Both the position numbers and the translations under genes were made by a program. A stretch of DNA of 64,000 bases from Diphasiastrum complanatum (lineage: Eukaryota > Streptophyta > Lycopodiopsida > Lycopodiales > Lycopodiaceae), in the NCBI GenBank assembly GCA_029204225.1, contig MU832141.1:21172-85171 (forward strand), written 5' to 3'. Numbering within the stretch: the first letter of the stretch is position 1; each line of letters opens with the position of its first letter. The notes below the pieces were generated by a model. It made no database searches, was not told the DNA's origin, and worked only from the letters and a program-made list of their open reading frames with translations. This document shows, piece after piece, positions 11,801-26,800 of the stretch.

Positions 11801-14800
11801 ATCCCCTTCAACCCACTCCTCCTCCTCCACATAGTCTGCCCCGAGCATCTCTCCACCCTCCGAGCCCTCGTCATCTCCCTCCTCAGCCCTCTCCCTCTGC
11901 CTCTCTGTCCTCGTCTGCCGCCGTAAAGCCTGTGCGTCAGCCTGTGCTTCTCTGTAGAACTCTCTATGGATCTCATCATCCAACTCCTCCTACGTTGGTG
12001 GTGCCCGAGGAGCAGCAGCTATCGAATCCACCAAGCAAGTGTCAGGGTCCACCTGCAACCAAAAACAATACATTGTTGTCAGGCAGGTATTGTGCAACTC
12101 ACTGCATATTTTGAAAGCAAATCAATTCATCAAAGCATAGCAAGAAAAAAGAGGTGATGATGTGACTCACCTCGAGCATCTGACCCTCTCCTCGTGTGCG
12201 CCTCAGCATACGGCCGTTGGTGTTCACAAACACCAACCGCCTACACTGCTCGATGGACAACCTGTTCCCCTTTTGCGTGTGATACAAGGCTCAGGTGCTC
12301 CAATTCCACTTGCAAGCTCCTGCTGAACAGTCCTGTGCAAGGACTCTCTCAGCCAATCGCCTTAGGTCACCTGTGCTGCGCCCATGGATGCACCACCATG
12401 TAACGGGCCTCAACTGATCGCCATCGAAAGGAGACTGGAAGCGCTCAAATGCGAGCAGCTGGCTTGCAATGTTGGCCAAAATCGGACTTGTTGGCAACAG
12501 GAAAAACGTGGCACATGTAAGACCCCTCGAATTCACACACTACCAATGAGTACAATACTGCAGTAACATTGCTACCAACCGATTTCTCACACGTACCTGG
12601 TCCAGGCCATATGCGCTCCGTGTACTCCACCCATCCCCAGTGCAGCTCCGGATCATCCCTCTCTCGGGTACAGCGCCACAAGGGGTGCAACATGTGGGCT
12701 ACGGCGTGGATGGGTCGGTGGAAGTAGTCCCATCTGGCCTCCCAGATACGTGAGATCTCGCGCCTCCTGCAGCAGACAAATTACAACAATCACTAAACCA
12801 TAGCATAAAAGAAACGCATCAGACTTGGGTGAGAAACAACAAGCTAGACACTGAAGAGTCATACCTGTACTCGTCCAAGGCTGACAACAGAATCCCCTCG
12901 CCGATGCGGTCCATGAACTCGTAAATGAGACCGAGGGTGCACCCCTCACGGTCTACCAGGCGCAGCACTCTGAAAATGGGTAGAAGGATCCCACTAATCT
13001 CCTCAGCAGCTCTCCAAAATTCGTCGCCGTACACAGTGGACTGGAAAAATGCCGAATGGGGGAGGTCTGTAAAGTCCCGGAAGGCCACGCTGGAAACCAT
13101 CCGCCGCAATGCATCCTTCACCACCACCAATCGCTCTAGCACCAAGAAGTAAAATGCAAAGTGTGTGGGTGCGGGCTTCTTCAGGTTTAGGGTGGAGAAG
13201 GTGCAGAACAGGGCCAACACACGCCTCTTCCTGGTAACAAAACTGACCAGGCGCATGGCCGTAGTAGTGATCTGCAACACAAACATCCAGTAAAAACGTT
13301 TAGACAGTAGTTGAGACGTGGTTAGCAGCATCGAAGGAAGAAAGCATAGGAACAAACTATACCTCTTTGATCCATGGAAGCGCACACAGGTCATGGATGA
13401 GCAAGTCTATGCAATGTGCAGCACAGGGTGTCCACACAATGCTGGAGTGCTCCCTCATCATAATCTCGCCCATCTGCTTGCAGTTCGAGGCGTTGTTGGT
13501 GACAACCTGAACCACGTGCTCAACCCCGATGTCAGCAATAACATCTCTAATGACCTCCCATATGAAATCGGCTGTGATGGCGTCACCACCTCGAGTGGCA
13601 TCCACGCCACGTAGGAATACTGTGCCAAGTGGGCAAGAAACCAAGACATTGATGACGGATCGCCGACAAATGTCGGTCCATCCATCACTCAATATCGTGC
13701 ATCCATACCTGCCGCAAAACACCCATTAGCTACATGCAAAAATTGCGGCACCAATAAATCCTAAACACATGCAAAGAGATTATAAAGACAAGTTACTTAC
13801 TGCTGCCAAGCTGAGCGAATGGAACTCAACTCCCGCGTGATGGTCTCCTCCTCCTGACGAAGCAACCTGCCTCGCAGTGCCTCTCGCCTGGGAGGTGTCC
13901 ATGTAGCATCCACGACCGCCATCTGTGCACAGAACTCCTTGAACACCCAAGTGTCAGCAACAGCAAAGGCAATGCCGCACTCATAAAAGAACTGGCCACA
14001 CAGTCGAGTGCAACGGGCCTGCTGCTCTCTCTGCCAGCCGCATCGATCAAGGGTCTGCTGCCTGGGCCTAACCCCTCTCTGCTGTGTATATAGTGCTCGT
14101 GGTCTAGCATGCCCAACGGATGGCTGATCCGTGGGTGTGTCACTCTCTCTGACAACATCTGCCGAAGCATGTGGTGCATCTGCTGCCGAGGAGGAGGGAC
14201 GAGAAGCACCCGCTGCTGCTTAACCAACATGCTCATTTGATGGTCCTACTGCTGCTGCGGATGGAACTGAAGGTGCTGTACTAGGCCCTGCACCTGAACC
14301 ATGCTCTGCCCGTGATGTACTGGGCCCTGCAGCTGTACCATGCTCTGCCCGTGATGTACTGGGCCCTGCAGCTGTACCATGCTCTGCCTATGATGTACTG
14401 GGCCCTGCACCTGTACCATGCTCTGCCCGTGATGTACTAGGCACTGCACCTGTACCATGCCCAACCCGTGATGTACTACGCCCTACAGCTGTACCATGCC
14501 CTGCCCGTGATGTACTGGGCCCAATACCCATGGTAGGCCCTGCATGCCTGCCTGTAGCTGCTCTTGCTACCTGTCCCTGTCTAGAACCCTGTGATGCAGT
14601 ATCGGGCCCGTACATGGTAGACAACCTCTACAGATCCTCATCAGAAATCCTAGGGCAATCAGATATGCCCAATGTCCGCCCATCTGGCCCTCTGACCCGT
14701 AGCAAGTGAGCCCTAACCCTGGTGAGTGATCCCGTGAAGTGACCACCGCAATGCAAGCATCTTCATCTGCGGGTGCCTGAGCCATGGTGTGTGCCCACAT

Positions 14801-17800
14801 CCCCGTCGGTAAGCTCAACCTCGGCCCAAAGGCCTCGGTCCCGCACTGGCATCGTATTAACACGACCCTAAACCTGCAAACAACAAATAATCAGGCAAAC
14901 GTTCAGTAGAAAAAAAATACATTGCATTGAACAACATTACCGAGCTCAAATAGAGCTCAAAATACCAGAGCATACATCAGAACGATTCCAGTTCACACAT
15001 CATATCAGGTGCCAAAGAAGAACATGAGATTAGGGCGTGGGATAGAATAGTTTCAGTATGAGGGATAACAGGCGACTGACGTTAGTGTAGGCATAAAGGA
15101 GTGCAGTGTGGGCCTAAACCCATTGCATGCTACAACATTTGCTTTGCATCCCCAGTGGTTGGATATAGGGCAAGAGTCCGATGTCAAGGGATGGAAAAAG
15201 GTTGTGAAGAGATACTCCAAAGGAAATTTTGCATATGAAGAAACATCGTTAAATCAAATGGACATGTACAGGAATGGGCTAGGGTCATTTGCTCAGTCAC
15301 TGGCATACTTGGCATCTCAGAGGCAGACGGGTGTGCGTTGGTGGGAGTCTTTTGGAGCCTCCACACTCAAGTTGCAGAGGTTGGCAATCAAGATACTTAG
15401 CCAGGGAAGTACGGCCTCTCCTTGTGAGAGAAATTGGAATACCTTCTTCTTGATTCATACCAAGAGGAGAAATAGGTTGAAGCCATCCACACTTGACATG
15501 GTGCATTTCAACCTTCGTGTCCTTGCTAAGATCAAGGCACGAGGGTTTGAGAAGATAAAACTAACTTTGCAACAAGTCGAGGGGGAGCGAGACAAGGACC
15601 GATTGTTGGTGCTTAAGGCTAAGAGAGCCGACGTAGAAGAGGGCTTGGAGATACAGGGTATTAGCCAGGCTGCTAGGGATATCGAGATGGGTATGGCTTC
15701 CACTTCCTCTCATGCTTCTTCATCTGTTCCTGCTGAGCCTAAGGATCTTGATGAGGATGAGGAAGATGTTGATTTACAGGATGATGTTGAGGATGCAGAT
15801 GTTGTCATACCACTTGAGGACATTTGATTTACTACTTGCTTTGCTATGTTATCATGCTTAGTTTGCTAATTACTAGCCACTAGCCAGTGGCCATTGCAGT
15901 AGAATGTAACCAATTAGCTTGATTTTCATTTTGAACCAAATTTTGATAAAAAGCAGCTCAAAAATATTTTTAGGTTTAATTAGGCAATTTACTTAAAAAA
16001 AATTGATTTTATTACTGAATTTTGATTTTTATGCATGTCGGACGTTTCAAAATCAATTCGATATGGATTGATTGGCAGCAATGAAACTGAAAATTCGATG
16101 ATAGGAAACGATTTTCATAGTTTTGGTCGATATTGAACGAAATTCAAATCCTAATTGCGTAAAATTTTTAAAGAATTGTATTTGTTTTGATTGTCAACTC
16201 TGTTGGTTATTGATTAAAACGAGATTGGCTTGTAAAGTGGATGACCTTACTGAGAATCAGTCGGTTTATCAGGTCACAATTATCTTCAATTTGGTTGAAG
16301 ATTTTGAATCTGTCAACTCATTGAAGCAATTTCTAGTTTTAGGTGATCACTAATGGCCGAGGATAACGCAAGTCTTAAGGAAACTGTTCTTATGCTGACC
16401 TACTTATAGATTTGCTAGGAGAGTTGAGTGCGACACTTAATGAAATGAACAATCAACAAGAAGGGGAAGAAGCTTGAGGTGGTAGATGATTGGTTGACCA
16501 AGTGGACCAGTTATTTTAGTCTACATGGAATTCTTGAAGAGAAAAAGATCGAGAGCGTGGTTTTGTTTTTCCATGGGAAGACTTCGTCATGGTGGCGTGA
16601 TTTGTAACCAAAACCCACTACGTGGGAAGAATTCATGAAAATCATTTGCTGACAATTCAAATTACTATAAGAAATTCATTAATTGCAAAATGGTGACAAA
16701 GAATATCGATTCGAAACTTACCACCTTCTTGGTCAGTAGATCACAGGATTAGTCACCCTATCTCTAGACAGCCATATCGGTTTTCTTGGAAGGGAGATAG
16801 ATATTACTAATCAAATGGAAAATTATCTTAAGATGGATCATTATCAGCCCAGTGAATCACCTTGGTGCTCTTGTTCTTCTGAAAGTTAAAAAGAGATAGA
16901 GGCTTTCAAATGTGCGTGGATTACAAGGAGTTGAACAAAGTAACTATTAAAAACAAATATCCATTGCCCATAATGGATGATTTGGTGGCTCGATTAGGTG
17001 GAGCTAAATACTTCACAAAAACGAATCTCAGAACCAGATATCCTCAGATTTAGTGGTGTGTAAAAGACTAGGTTTTGGCCGAGGTTCTCAGTCATTATGA
17101 GTTTTTATTGCTTCCTTTTGAGTTAGCAAATGCATCTACAATATTTTGACAGATGATGAACGATACATTTTGTCCATACCTGGGTTAATTCGTAGGTGTA
17201 TTTTTATTGATATCCTCAAACGTCTCCAAAACGGTAACATAAATAACAAATCTAAAGCTATGAACTGAAATAGATGTGATGATATATGAAACATGTGGGA
17301 GCATGTATACTGCTAAAAGTCATGAGTGGGGTATGACACTATCATCCAATCCTGTCCTGCTTTGTTAACGTTTTTTAAAGCCAAAAGGCATTTAAAACCA
17401 AGTAAGTACATCTCAAGTGTGATAAATACTGAAAGGAGCATATAAACGTCTCCATAACCAAACAAAAACAACTACTAGATATTAACCTATCACGACTAAA
17501 CAAAATATCTCCTTTGCCCTCAAGACATTAAAGTCTAATGGGGAGTCACAAAATGTCATCAAAGGCCCAAACTACATGTCCAAAACTTGCCTAACTCTTA
17601 GGATTCATCTCTTTTTGGACGATCTACAAACCTATCAAGGAAAGATGGATGCTAGATTTGCATAAACTGCTTTATGACTCAACTATGTTTGTATCAAAGA
17701 GATACAAATGAAGTTAAAGCCTTTGGGAAAGATCTACTACACCCAAGATGCTTTCTTCTCTCCACCTCATGTTTCGTCTTCATTTATCTTTGTTGATTAT

Positions 17801-20800
17801 TGTGAGTGCCTATTCACCAATTGTAAAAGCGAAAATGCTAAAAGCATGCATTTATAAAAAAGTTCTTTTTCAATAAATGGATACGTATCCTATCTATCAC
17901 GACATGCTTATAAGTTCAATGCAAGTACAAAACCAACATGTTGGGTTAATTGCCTTAAACGTAGGAGTTGGTCGGTAAAAAAGGATAACTTTATATGTAG
18001 TGAGTGTGTGACATCTAATAGACACATGATTGATATTTGTCAAGACAATTTTAAATAACTCTTGTATGTCATGCCTATGTGTCCAAGTATTGCCAAGAAT
18101 AAGTCAGGGGATGGGTTGCATGCACCATGTGTTTGGCAGGGTCAGCGCTAGGAAATCATAAGGGAATAAATGTGTGAGCCCTGTGAGGGATGCCTCATAA
18201 TTCCTATTTTTTCTTGGTTGGGTGGAGATGAGCAAAAGACATGTTGTGATTATTACTCTCTTGTACTTACCTTCCGAACATAAAGTGAACATTGTGACAT
18301 TGTGACATGAGAAGGCATTGCTAGGGTTACAAGAACCATAACTCGAAGCACAATGAGAGAAAACTCTTTAAGAATAATGACTTTGTATTTCTAGGGTTAA
18401 GGTTTAACAAAAAATAAAAAATTCAAGTGACATTGTCCAAAAGGAAACATGGCAATTCCTATAAGATCCTCCAAGGAGCAACCTATGTCCTCGAGAGTTT
18501 TCTTTTGTCGCTCTACACAACTTTGTGGCTATACCAATCAAATGTGATACTCACTACTAGGTTACGTTGATCATTATGATATGTCACATGCAAAATTCAC
18601 AAGTGCACCAAGTTCAAATAGTAAAACTTAATGTAGAAGAAAAGACTAATCAAGCACATTAAGTATTCCTTTTAGTCAAAAAATGACATTTTGGCTAGGA
18701 AATTTTACGTAGATGCACAATTACCATGCCTATCATTGTACTGAATTTTACCATGCCTTAATCTCACAATTAAAGTTCAAGTGGTAGATTACTGACCCAG
18801 CAGCACTCTTACGTGCACGGGAGGCTGTCTTCACCACATCACCACTAGCAAGCACTACCTGTTAAAGCAAGACTAGATCACATAAAATAAACATACATTG
18901 TTCTTAATCATACTTGCTACAAGATCCTGATCCACGAGATGCATTTGAAGCAACTATGTCATATTTGGTTCTTACAATTCCAAAACAGACAAGGATTGCA
19001 GGTCAATATGCACAGGTTGTGTGTTTTGGTTAATCCCAATCTGTTGACCTTTCTTTTTTTCTATTTTATGGATTTCAAGCATTAAAGTAGAAAAATAAAT
19101 CATGCACGCACATTGAGAAGTATAATAAAAGGCGATCATGTATAGGAGATCTTGGTTGTGTAAACCCTAAACCCTAACACCATAAAACCAACATGACACT
19201 AATGTGTAGAAGAAACGTCATGCTTTCATTAGTTAAAGGCAAGAAAACCCATCATAGTACAAAAGAGTGCATGCACAAAGTAAAGGCCATCAAACAAATT
19301 GAGATGTTGTAATGCAACCATAGCAAAGCAAAAACCTAACAATGTAGCTACTCAGCCTATTGCTTGATGCAAATCACTAGATAAGACAGTCGCAATATCA
19401 AAGCCTATTGCTTGATGCAAATCACTAGATAAGATAGTCACAATATTAGGTAGTCTAGGAAGCTATGAAGCAGCTATTCCTACAACCACTGCACGTCAAA
19501 GTATTGCAAGTGCTTGAGGACGTTTTAAAGTGGTAGAAACTCATTGACAGTAGTAGGATGTAGTGATAGATAAAAGTGACGCACCATGTACCCAAAGTTT
19601 CTCTATGAACCTTGCACAAGTACACAAAATCATCGAATTTCTTATGCAAGCACCCATATGTTTCCAAAGCGGAAAGGAATAAAATCTTCTCCAAGAGCAC
19701 GATGACAATAAACCCACCTTGCATGGTGGAAGTTTGTCGATAAGCATGCACACAACTTCAAATGAGAACAAGGTCAACCCAACAATGAGATGACTGTGAA
19801 TCAGACACAAGCAACATGTGTGTTGCATCCAAACAACATGAAAGCCACAATCATGTTCACCTATTTCGGAATTTAAAAGTTTAGCAAGATAGAAGTTGGC
19901 TAGTAGCTAGAAGGGCCAAATGCCTCAACTTTAAATTGGCTAGTAGCTATAAGGGCCAAATATTTGTGCAACTACTTCACGGATGGAATCATGAGTCGCA
20001 ACGTGATCTCCACTAGAAGGGCAACGCATAAGATTTGTACCGCAAAAATCAAGAGGGTGACCACACGAACATTTTGTCAAATCCAATAGTTCTGGAAAAG
20101 AAAGTGTCAAACTAACTCAAAGAGCAGTAACAAACAATTCAAAAGGAAGACGCAAGAGTGGAATAATAGGATGCACAACACGCCAAGCATTTGCACCTGA
20201 GCCTACACAAGAAAGAAGACGAGATCGAGTTTCATCAGAAGGTGAATTGAAGAAGTTGCGTGAATATGTGATGATACACATAGCTGGCCCAATGTAAATC
20301 TGAGGCTGTGTGACAATTCATAGTCCAAGTACTGTGGCAAAACTGGGAACCCTGCTATGTATAGCTCAATGAAATGAGTCTAGTAATAGTCAGGTTTAAC
20401 CCCCAGCTGTCGTCTCCATGTAGAGTCAAGATATGCCCGATATAAAAAGTGTCGGATATAAACCCCGAGGGAAGCTCTAATGGAGAGATACCAAATGACT
20501 CATGGAGGAAGTGGGATGCCTGAAAAAACCATGATAGCCTGTAACCCTGATCATGAAGATAACGTAAAGAAGCAAGTGCTATATGTGTATATCTCTCATC
20601 TGGAAGTGCCTGAACTCTCTGACTATATGCAATACGCTAGAAAGTTGCATCTATCTATATAGGTGGAACAACAAACTTGGGGAGGAAAGACCGATACACC
20701 ATGTCTCTATTGCCTATCACATGCTGAATGTAGGACTAGAGAGGATAAAGAAGTCTACACTTACTTCGAGCATCTTGAATGGACTTCTGAAAGCAAAATC

Positions 20801-23800
20801 GCTCTAGCTGAACAAGGGAGGCATGCCCCTTCCCAAGTCGAGTGGTAGCTGCCTATCACATGCTGAATGTAGGACCAGAGAGGAGTATCCCCAAGTACAT
20901 GTATGAAAAAACTCTGTCTAGGGTCTATCCATCGAGAGTTTGCAATGTTCATCCCCAATCCCCATCGAGTACAAAATCCCTATAAGCAATCCAATTGCCT
21001 TTGCAATCCCTCTCTAGTCGGGGAGACTAGTACCACATCATCAACATAAAGAAGAATGTCAATCAAAATATCGCCAAGTTTACAACTAGATTCGCTACGC
21101 TGTGGCTCTCTCTAGCTCATCAATATATAATCCAAAAAGAACCGGTGAAAGAGAACAGCCCTGCTTCACCCCAATGATGCTTGGCACTGGATGTGATCGT
21201 GGAAACCTAGGGAAGGCCTCCTATGTCATGCATCAAGAGATCGATGCAATGTGCTAGGGGTCCACATGATAGTAGGATAGTCTCTCTCCAGAAGCTCACC
21301 CATAGCCACACAATTGTTGGCATTGCCGATGATCACATGCACTAAATGTTGCGGCCCCATCTCGATGACTACTGCACATATATGCTCATAGATGAACTCT
21401 CCCAATTCAACAGTGCCAGCTTAGGAAGCATCCACACCCGTGAGAAATACAAAGCCTAGTGGACATGAAACCAAGATGTTGATAATAGGCCTATGCCTAA
21501 TATCAGTCCACCCATCCGATAAAATAGAGCAACCATATGTCGCCTAGGCATGTCGTATGGGGCTAAGCTCTCTCGTGATGCATGCATTCTTCTCTCTCAA
21601 ATGGCAAGCATGAAGAGCCTTGCGTGCGAGGGTCCCAAGTGGCATCACAAGCTACAATTTCCCTCATCATGTCATGGAAGATGGTGTTGTCAGCCAAGGC
21701 AAATACAAGGCATCCACTGTGTAAAAACTAGTGTGTAAGTCTAGTGGCCGGCTCATGGTGTGTCTGCTGCTAGCTTGTAGGCACTATGGTCTGTCTATAT
21801 CTACCCACCCTGTCTTGTGTAGGTGCATGTGGTTGTGGCCAATAAACTCGAAGCATGCATGTGCTACACCCTCTGGTCTCGATGGCCCTATGCCAGAAGG
21901 TGCACCGCTACTACTAGCCCTTGAACCTGTGCCAATAGAACCTAACTGCCCACCAATTTGTACTCTGGGTCTAGTCGCTGCTGCTCCTCCATATGTGCTC
22001 AGTAGGAGCTCTTGCTCAGGTGCAAAAAGGGCAATGCCCATGGTCCGCCCATTTGGCCTAGTCAAACCAAGCAAGTGTGCTCAAATCCTCGTCGTCATGA
22101 TGCAAAAGGTAGCACCACGAAACAAGCCACGCCCTTTGCGTGCACCAGAACTTGTAAAAACTATGGTGTCTCCCTCCATGAGATTCACCTCCGCCCACAC
22201 ACGTCGTCTCGCAATAGGCATGGCTATAGAAACCCTTAACACACTATAAGAAAAGGTCAAAAACTCGCTGGAAAGTGGATAAGTGGAAAAAGGGAGCTAA
22301 AACAACCCTAAAGGTCCCTAAGACCTGAACCATAATGCCAATGGACACCTAACACCTACTCTAAACCCTACACCTAATGCAAAATGCCTCATGCACACCA
22401 ACAACATGAATGCTCATGGTGACCACCTATGCGTAAAGAAGCTTGAGAATATGGTATCACTCTCTCCCTAGCAACCCTACAGCCAATCTTAGCAACAAGA
22501 ATAACTTAGAATGATGCACTATAGCCTTCAAACATGAAAAAGTAGAAACTTTTTGGCTTTTCAATCCTAGACAAGATGAGAGCTGCTCCTTTTCGCCTAT
22601 AAGTGTTAATTCTGGTTACCTTTGACCTCAACAATCTGGCTTACCTATAGTTTATCCCTACCTAAAATGCCTAAAAAAATAAGCTTCCCACCAAGATCTT
22701 AGTAAAGGCATAGTTGTAAACACACCATATCTTTTGCAAGCATAATAAAAACTAGCATAAAACACAAGAGTATCATCCTTCATTAGTTTTCCAACAAGTT
22801 TTAATTGCATGATTAAAACATTTGATTCCATGTCAATGATATTCTTTGTATTCCATAATTCCATTCTCAATAAGGCAGATATCGGTATATTCATCTGTGT
22901 AACACGCAGATTATAGTTGATTGACACTCATGACTTCAGTGTTGCCTCAATATCTTTAGTCTAATCCCAACATAGGATTGATGGCCATCAATATGATTGT
23001 TAGAGCTCTATTGTTCCACTCCCTCATCGGTATAGACATTTGGGGCTCCTATGGTATACGATTTCCTGGTATTATGTCCCCTCTTTTCTATTTCTTCTTC
23101 TGCAGCCAAGCACTTTTGCTAATACTTCACAAGTATCTACCTCCTAATGGTATTATCCTCCTACAATCCTACAACAAAGAGCACTTTTCTATGTCAACAC
23201 TGAGAACTATGTCCTTTTGAGGAGGGAGAGTTAGAGGCCATTAGTGAACTCTATAAGGCAATGTTTCCAATCATTATCTATTATTATTTGTTAGTAGAAC
23301 GTGTGATGTGGCCTCTTGGTCCTTGGTAACATTAGGACATTGTTGCAGCGGATCGCGATCTACTGCAACAGTCAGCGTTCCGCTGTCCGTATCGTTATTT
23401 ATTTTTAAGGAAAAAAAATTCAATAACACTAAATCGCCTTAAAAAAAACCTAAATAGCAGTAGAAATTTTTTTACAAATTACCTAAACAATTTTACACAA
23501 AGAAACAGTATAAATTCTGTTTTTGTTTAAAAGAAATTCAAAACAAAAATTAGTGAACGTTCTGGGAAATTGAGTTTTGGCCTTATGTTTTGAACATGTC
23601 CAAAATCGACATTTTGAAGTAAACATTCTTTTTTGTATCTTAGTGTAGGCATACAAGCATGAATATTATTGTTGCATCTTTCTTAGTTACTACTACACAT
23701 TATAAAAAAAAAACTAAATCATGAAGGAGCATAGTCTTGAAAAACAAGATATTGTGCACTGAAAAGAATCCAAACCTTCAAAGAGATAACATTATCACGC

Positions 23801-26800
23801 ATTGTACCATACCTGCAAGTCATCATCAAAAGAAAAAGCAATCAAGAGCCACATTGCATTTATGTGACTTTCTATTTTGGCTCAATAACTATGAAAAACT
23901 GGTTTTGCATATGTTTGTCCTCAAATATGGCATCACATCATAAACAATAGACATTATTGACAACAATGAGGCTCTCTACCTGAGAACATAATCTGAATAT
24001 CACAAATATCTGAGCCTAAAGCTCTACCTGATAGTAAGAGAGATCTCCAAAATAACAAGCAACTTTGATATTTAATATCTTACAAATTGTTTTCTTATTT
24101 TCATAAATTAGTAGTTATTGAGTGATGTTGTGTTCATAACTTGGTAACAAAGCACTTTTCTGGCCGAAATTTTTGGTCTCTAATTTTCATTATCTTTGGT
24201 GGCAGCTTCAGTGGATAGTTAGCAGCAGTACCTCTGCTAAACTTAGCGGCCACAAACAAAAAAAAATATCAAATTTATGGCTACAGTTCCAACGGATCTC
24301 TGTTACATCTGGTCATAGTGACCAGGGATCGTGGGAACATGGAGAGTTTAGATGTGCCACGCGGTCCGAGTGTGCTCTAGTTGGGAAGAAACATGACTAG
24401 TCACAATTTTTGCAAAGACTCAAAAACAAAATAAATGGAGGAAGCCTTGAGGATGTGATTGGGACCGTGTTCAGTTTTTGCTAAGACCTAAAAACAAGAT
24501 ATACAAAGGAGGAGTGTTTATGTTATGTGCAATTTCAATATACGAAATTCTATAAATTTCAAAATTTGATGAAGGATGTATATGTTTTTATTATATGTCA
24601 TTATGTTGATGTGGCGTTCCCATTCCCTTCCCGTTCTCGTTCCCGTTCCCATGCTCATTCCCATTCCCTATGCATTTGCTGGCAATTTTAGTGGCTATTT
24701 TGGCAACAGTTCCAAAAACTTTTATCCTCCTCTTTAGTGGCACTTTTTACATATCTTTTGCAGGCTTTCCAGCCTCCTATTTGGTGGCAGTTTTTAAATA
24801 TCTTTTGCAGATTTTAGCCTTTTGGCAGCAGTTTTTGTCAGGTTGTATCTTCTCTAGCTTTCCTTTCTACATCATTGATTGGGCTATGTGCTAGTCCCAT
24901 TGATGCTTCTACGGTCAGTTATGAACTGATTCACAATCGATTAATGGCTAAGCTAAGGAAAGCAGGACATAAGCAAGAAACTAGTCTAGAAAGCAGGAAA
25001 GATAATGCTTAAGGAGACTAGAGAGAGAGAGAGAGATCAATATCATAAGCTGAATAATGAATGACAATGTCTCCTACCCATAGAGAAAAGGAAGCCCTCA
25101 ATGGATGAGATTGACGAAACCAATATCTAAGAGGGATAATAGTGCGCCCTCCAGATAGGGTCTATGACCCCCCTCATCAATACACTACCAAATATCAAAT
25201 AGAGTAATAAAATGGGCCCAAGGCCAGTACATAACCAAAATATGAACTAGACTAATAAAAAGGGCCCCAAGGCCTGCGTATGCATGAAATAAAGTAAAGA
25301 AGGACGCGGCGAATCTAATGAGCTGAGTCCATAACTCTCCCCTACGGAAAAACAAAGCCCCTCGGGCTAAATGAAAATGCAGTATATAATCATGTAGCAA
25401 CAAGCCCAGAGGGATCAGCAACTATAGAAGATGTAGAAGACTAAACAAGTGCAGCAAGGGCACGATCCGCAAGCAATCGTGTATGATAAAAAACATCTAT
25501 GGGCTCCCATGTGGCCTCCTCAATAGGATGACTATCCCGTTGAACCAAAAACTACTGAAGACCACAACCTCAATTATAGTAGCTGGTAATAAAGGAAATA
25601 GCTCGGGACCATCAGGAAGCTCAACATCATCCTCAATAGCAGCACGTAACAAACTGACATGGAAGATATCACAGGCACGTGTAAAAGGTGGGAGCTGTAA
25701 ACGATATGTCACTGGACTGAGGCAGTCCAATATACATAAGGCCCATAGTATCGGGGTGCAAGCTTCTCAATAGAAGCGTGGCCCTGAATAAAATGATGGT
25801 GTGTAAAGCGAAGGTGCAGATAAACCATATCACCAACCTAAAACCGAACATGGCAGTGATGGCGGTCAATAGAAGTCTGGTAATGCTACTGGACCTGCTG
25901 TAGATGTGTACTAGCTCTAGTAATAAGCTCGCGGGCGCCTAAAAGAAATGAAGCAAGTGTAACAGGCATATCATCCAGCGGAAGAGGAACTACCCCAAGT
26001 AAAGTAGGTAAATAACAATGAGCTAGTAAAAAAGAAGAGACACCAGTGCTGGTACTGACAAAGCTATTATAACTATACTCGGAGCAGGCCAACGGACTTA
26101 GCATGGGAATATTTATTACGGGCACAAAAGGTACATTGACGGATAAGATGTGCTAGCTCAGACTTCATGGACGGCCAATAGAAATGGTCCATAAGATGAG
26201 CATAAGACTTATGAAAACCAAAATGGCCACCAACAGGACAAGAATGGGCATCAGACAACAACTTAGCATGAACATCAAGGGAATTGGGAATACAAAGAGA
26301 ACCATAATGATAAAGACGATGATCAACAATGGAATACACCTGATGCGGATGAGAGGAAGGAAGTGGAGCCGAACTATAAACATCACAAATATGACAGATA
26401 AGCAGATGGTAAATCATCAAACCATGAAGGAATGGTAGCGACAAGACTATCTAACAAAGCAGGTAGACGGGACAAAGCGTCAACAACAGTATTCGACCGA
26501 CCAGGGCGATATAAAATTGCAAAATGAAAAGATTTTAAAAACTGCAACCAATGACGATGATCACTAAGATCACGTTGTGTTAAAAAAGATATCGGAGAGA
26601 TTGATGATCCGTAACTATGTCAAAAGAAACACGATAAAGATAATGATGCCACTTCTTAAGAGCATAGATGATAGCGAGCTCTTTCTCGTGTATAGAGAGT
26701 ATCGTTGTTCATAAGAGTGAAGACGTCACAACTCATAAGCAATAACACATTAGGACTGACGAAGTAAGGCACCTAAACCAACAGAACTAGCATCAGTCTC

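Larger units (their letters stand above)
11290..14880 (-). mobile_element. hAT transposon, near full-length, transposase gene with introns
   Basis: From right to left: a BED-type zinc finger (about 14800-14660: '[20 protein letters not shown]'), a minisatellite-encoded linker, a DUF659/RNase H-like block (13722-13357: 'ILSDGWTDI', '[13 protein letters not shown]', '[11 protein letters not shown]'), a helical block (13265-12866), and the hAT dimerisation block (about 12510-12170: '[18 protein letters not shown]', 'HTQKGNRLS'). An acidic and Arg/Gly-rich tail follows. Introns with GT/AG borders fit between the blocks (for example donor near 12866 with acceptor near 12770, and donor near 12168 with acceptor near 12053). 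A few frame breaks exist, so activity is doubtful. It lies in sense orientation in DLD intron e-f. Termini were not resolved. Confidence 0.75.

Noticed and set aside
19155-19176. Telomere-like CCCTAAA repeats
   Set aside because: Only about two and a half units; too short to claim an interstitial telomeric site.
21731-22249. 172-codon plus-strand frame
   Set aside because: Antisense shadow of the hAT relic BED/linker region.
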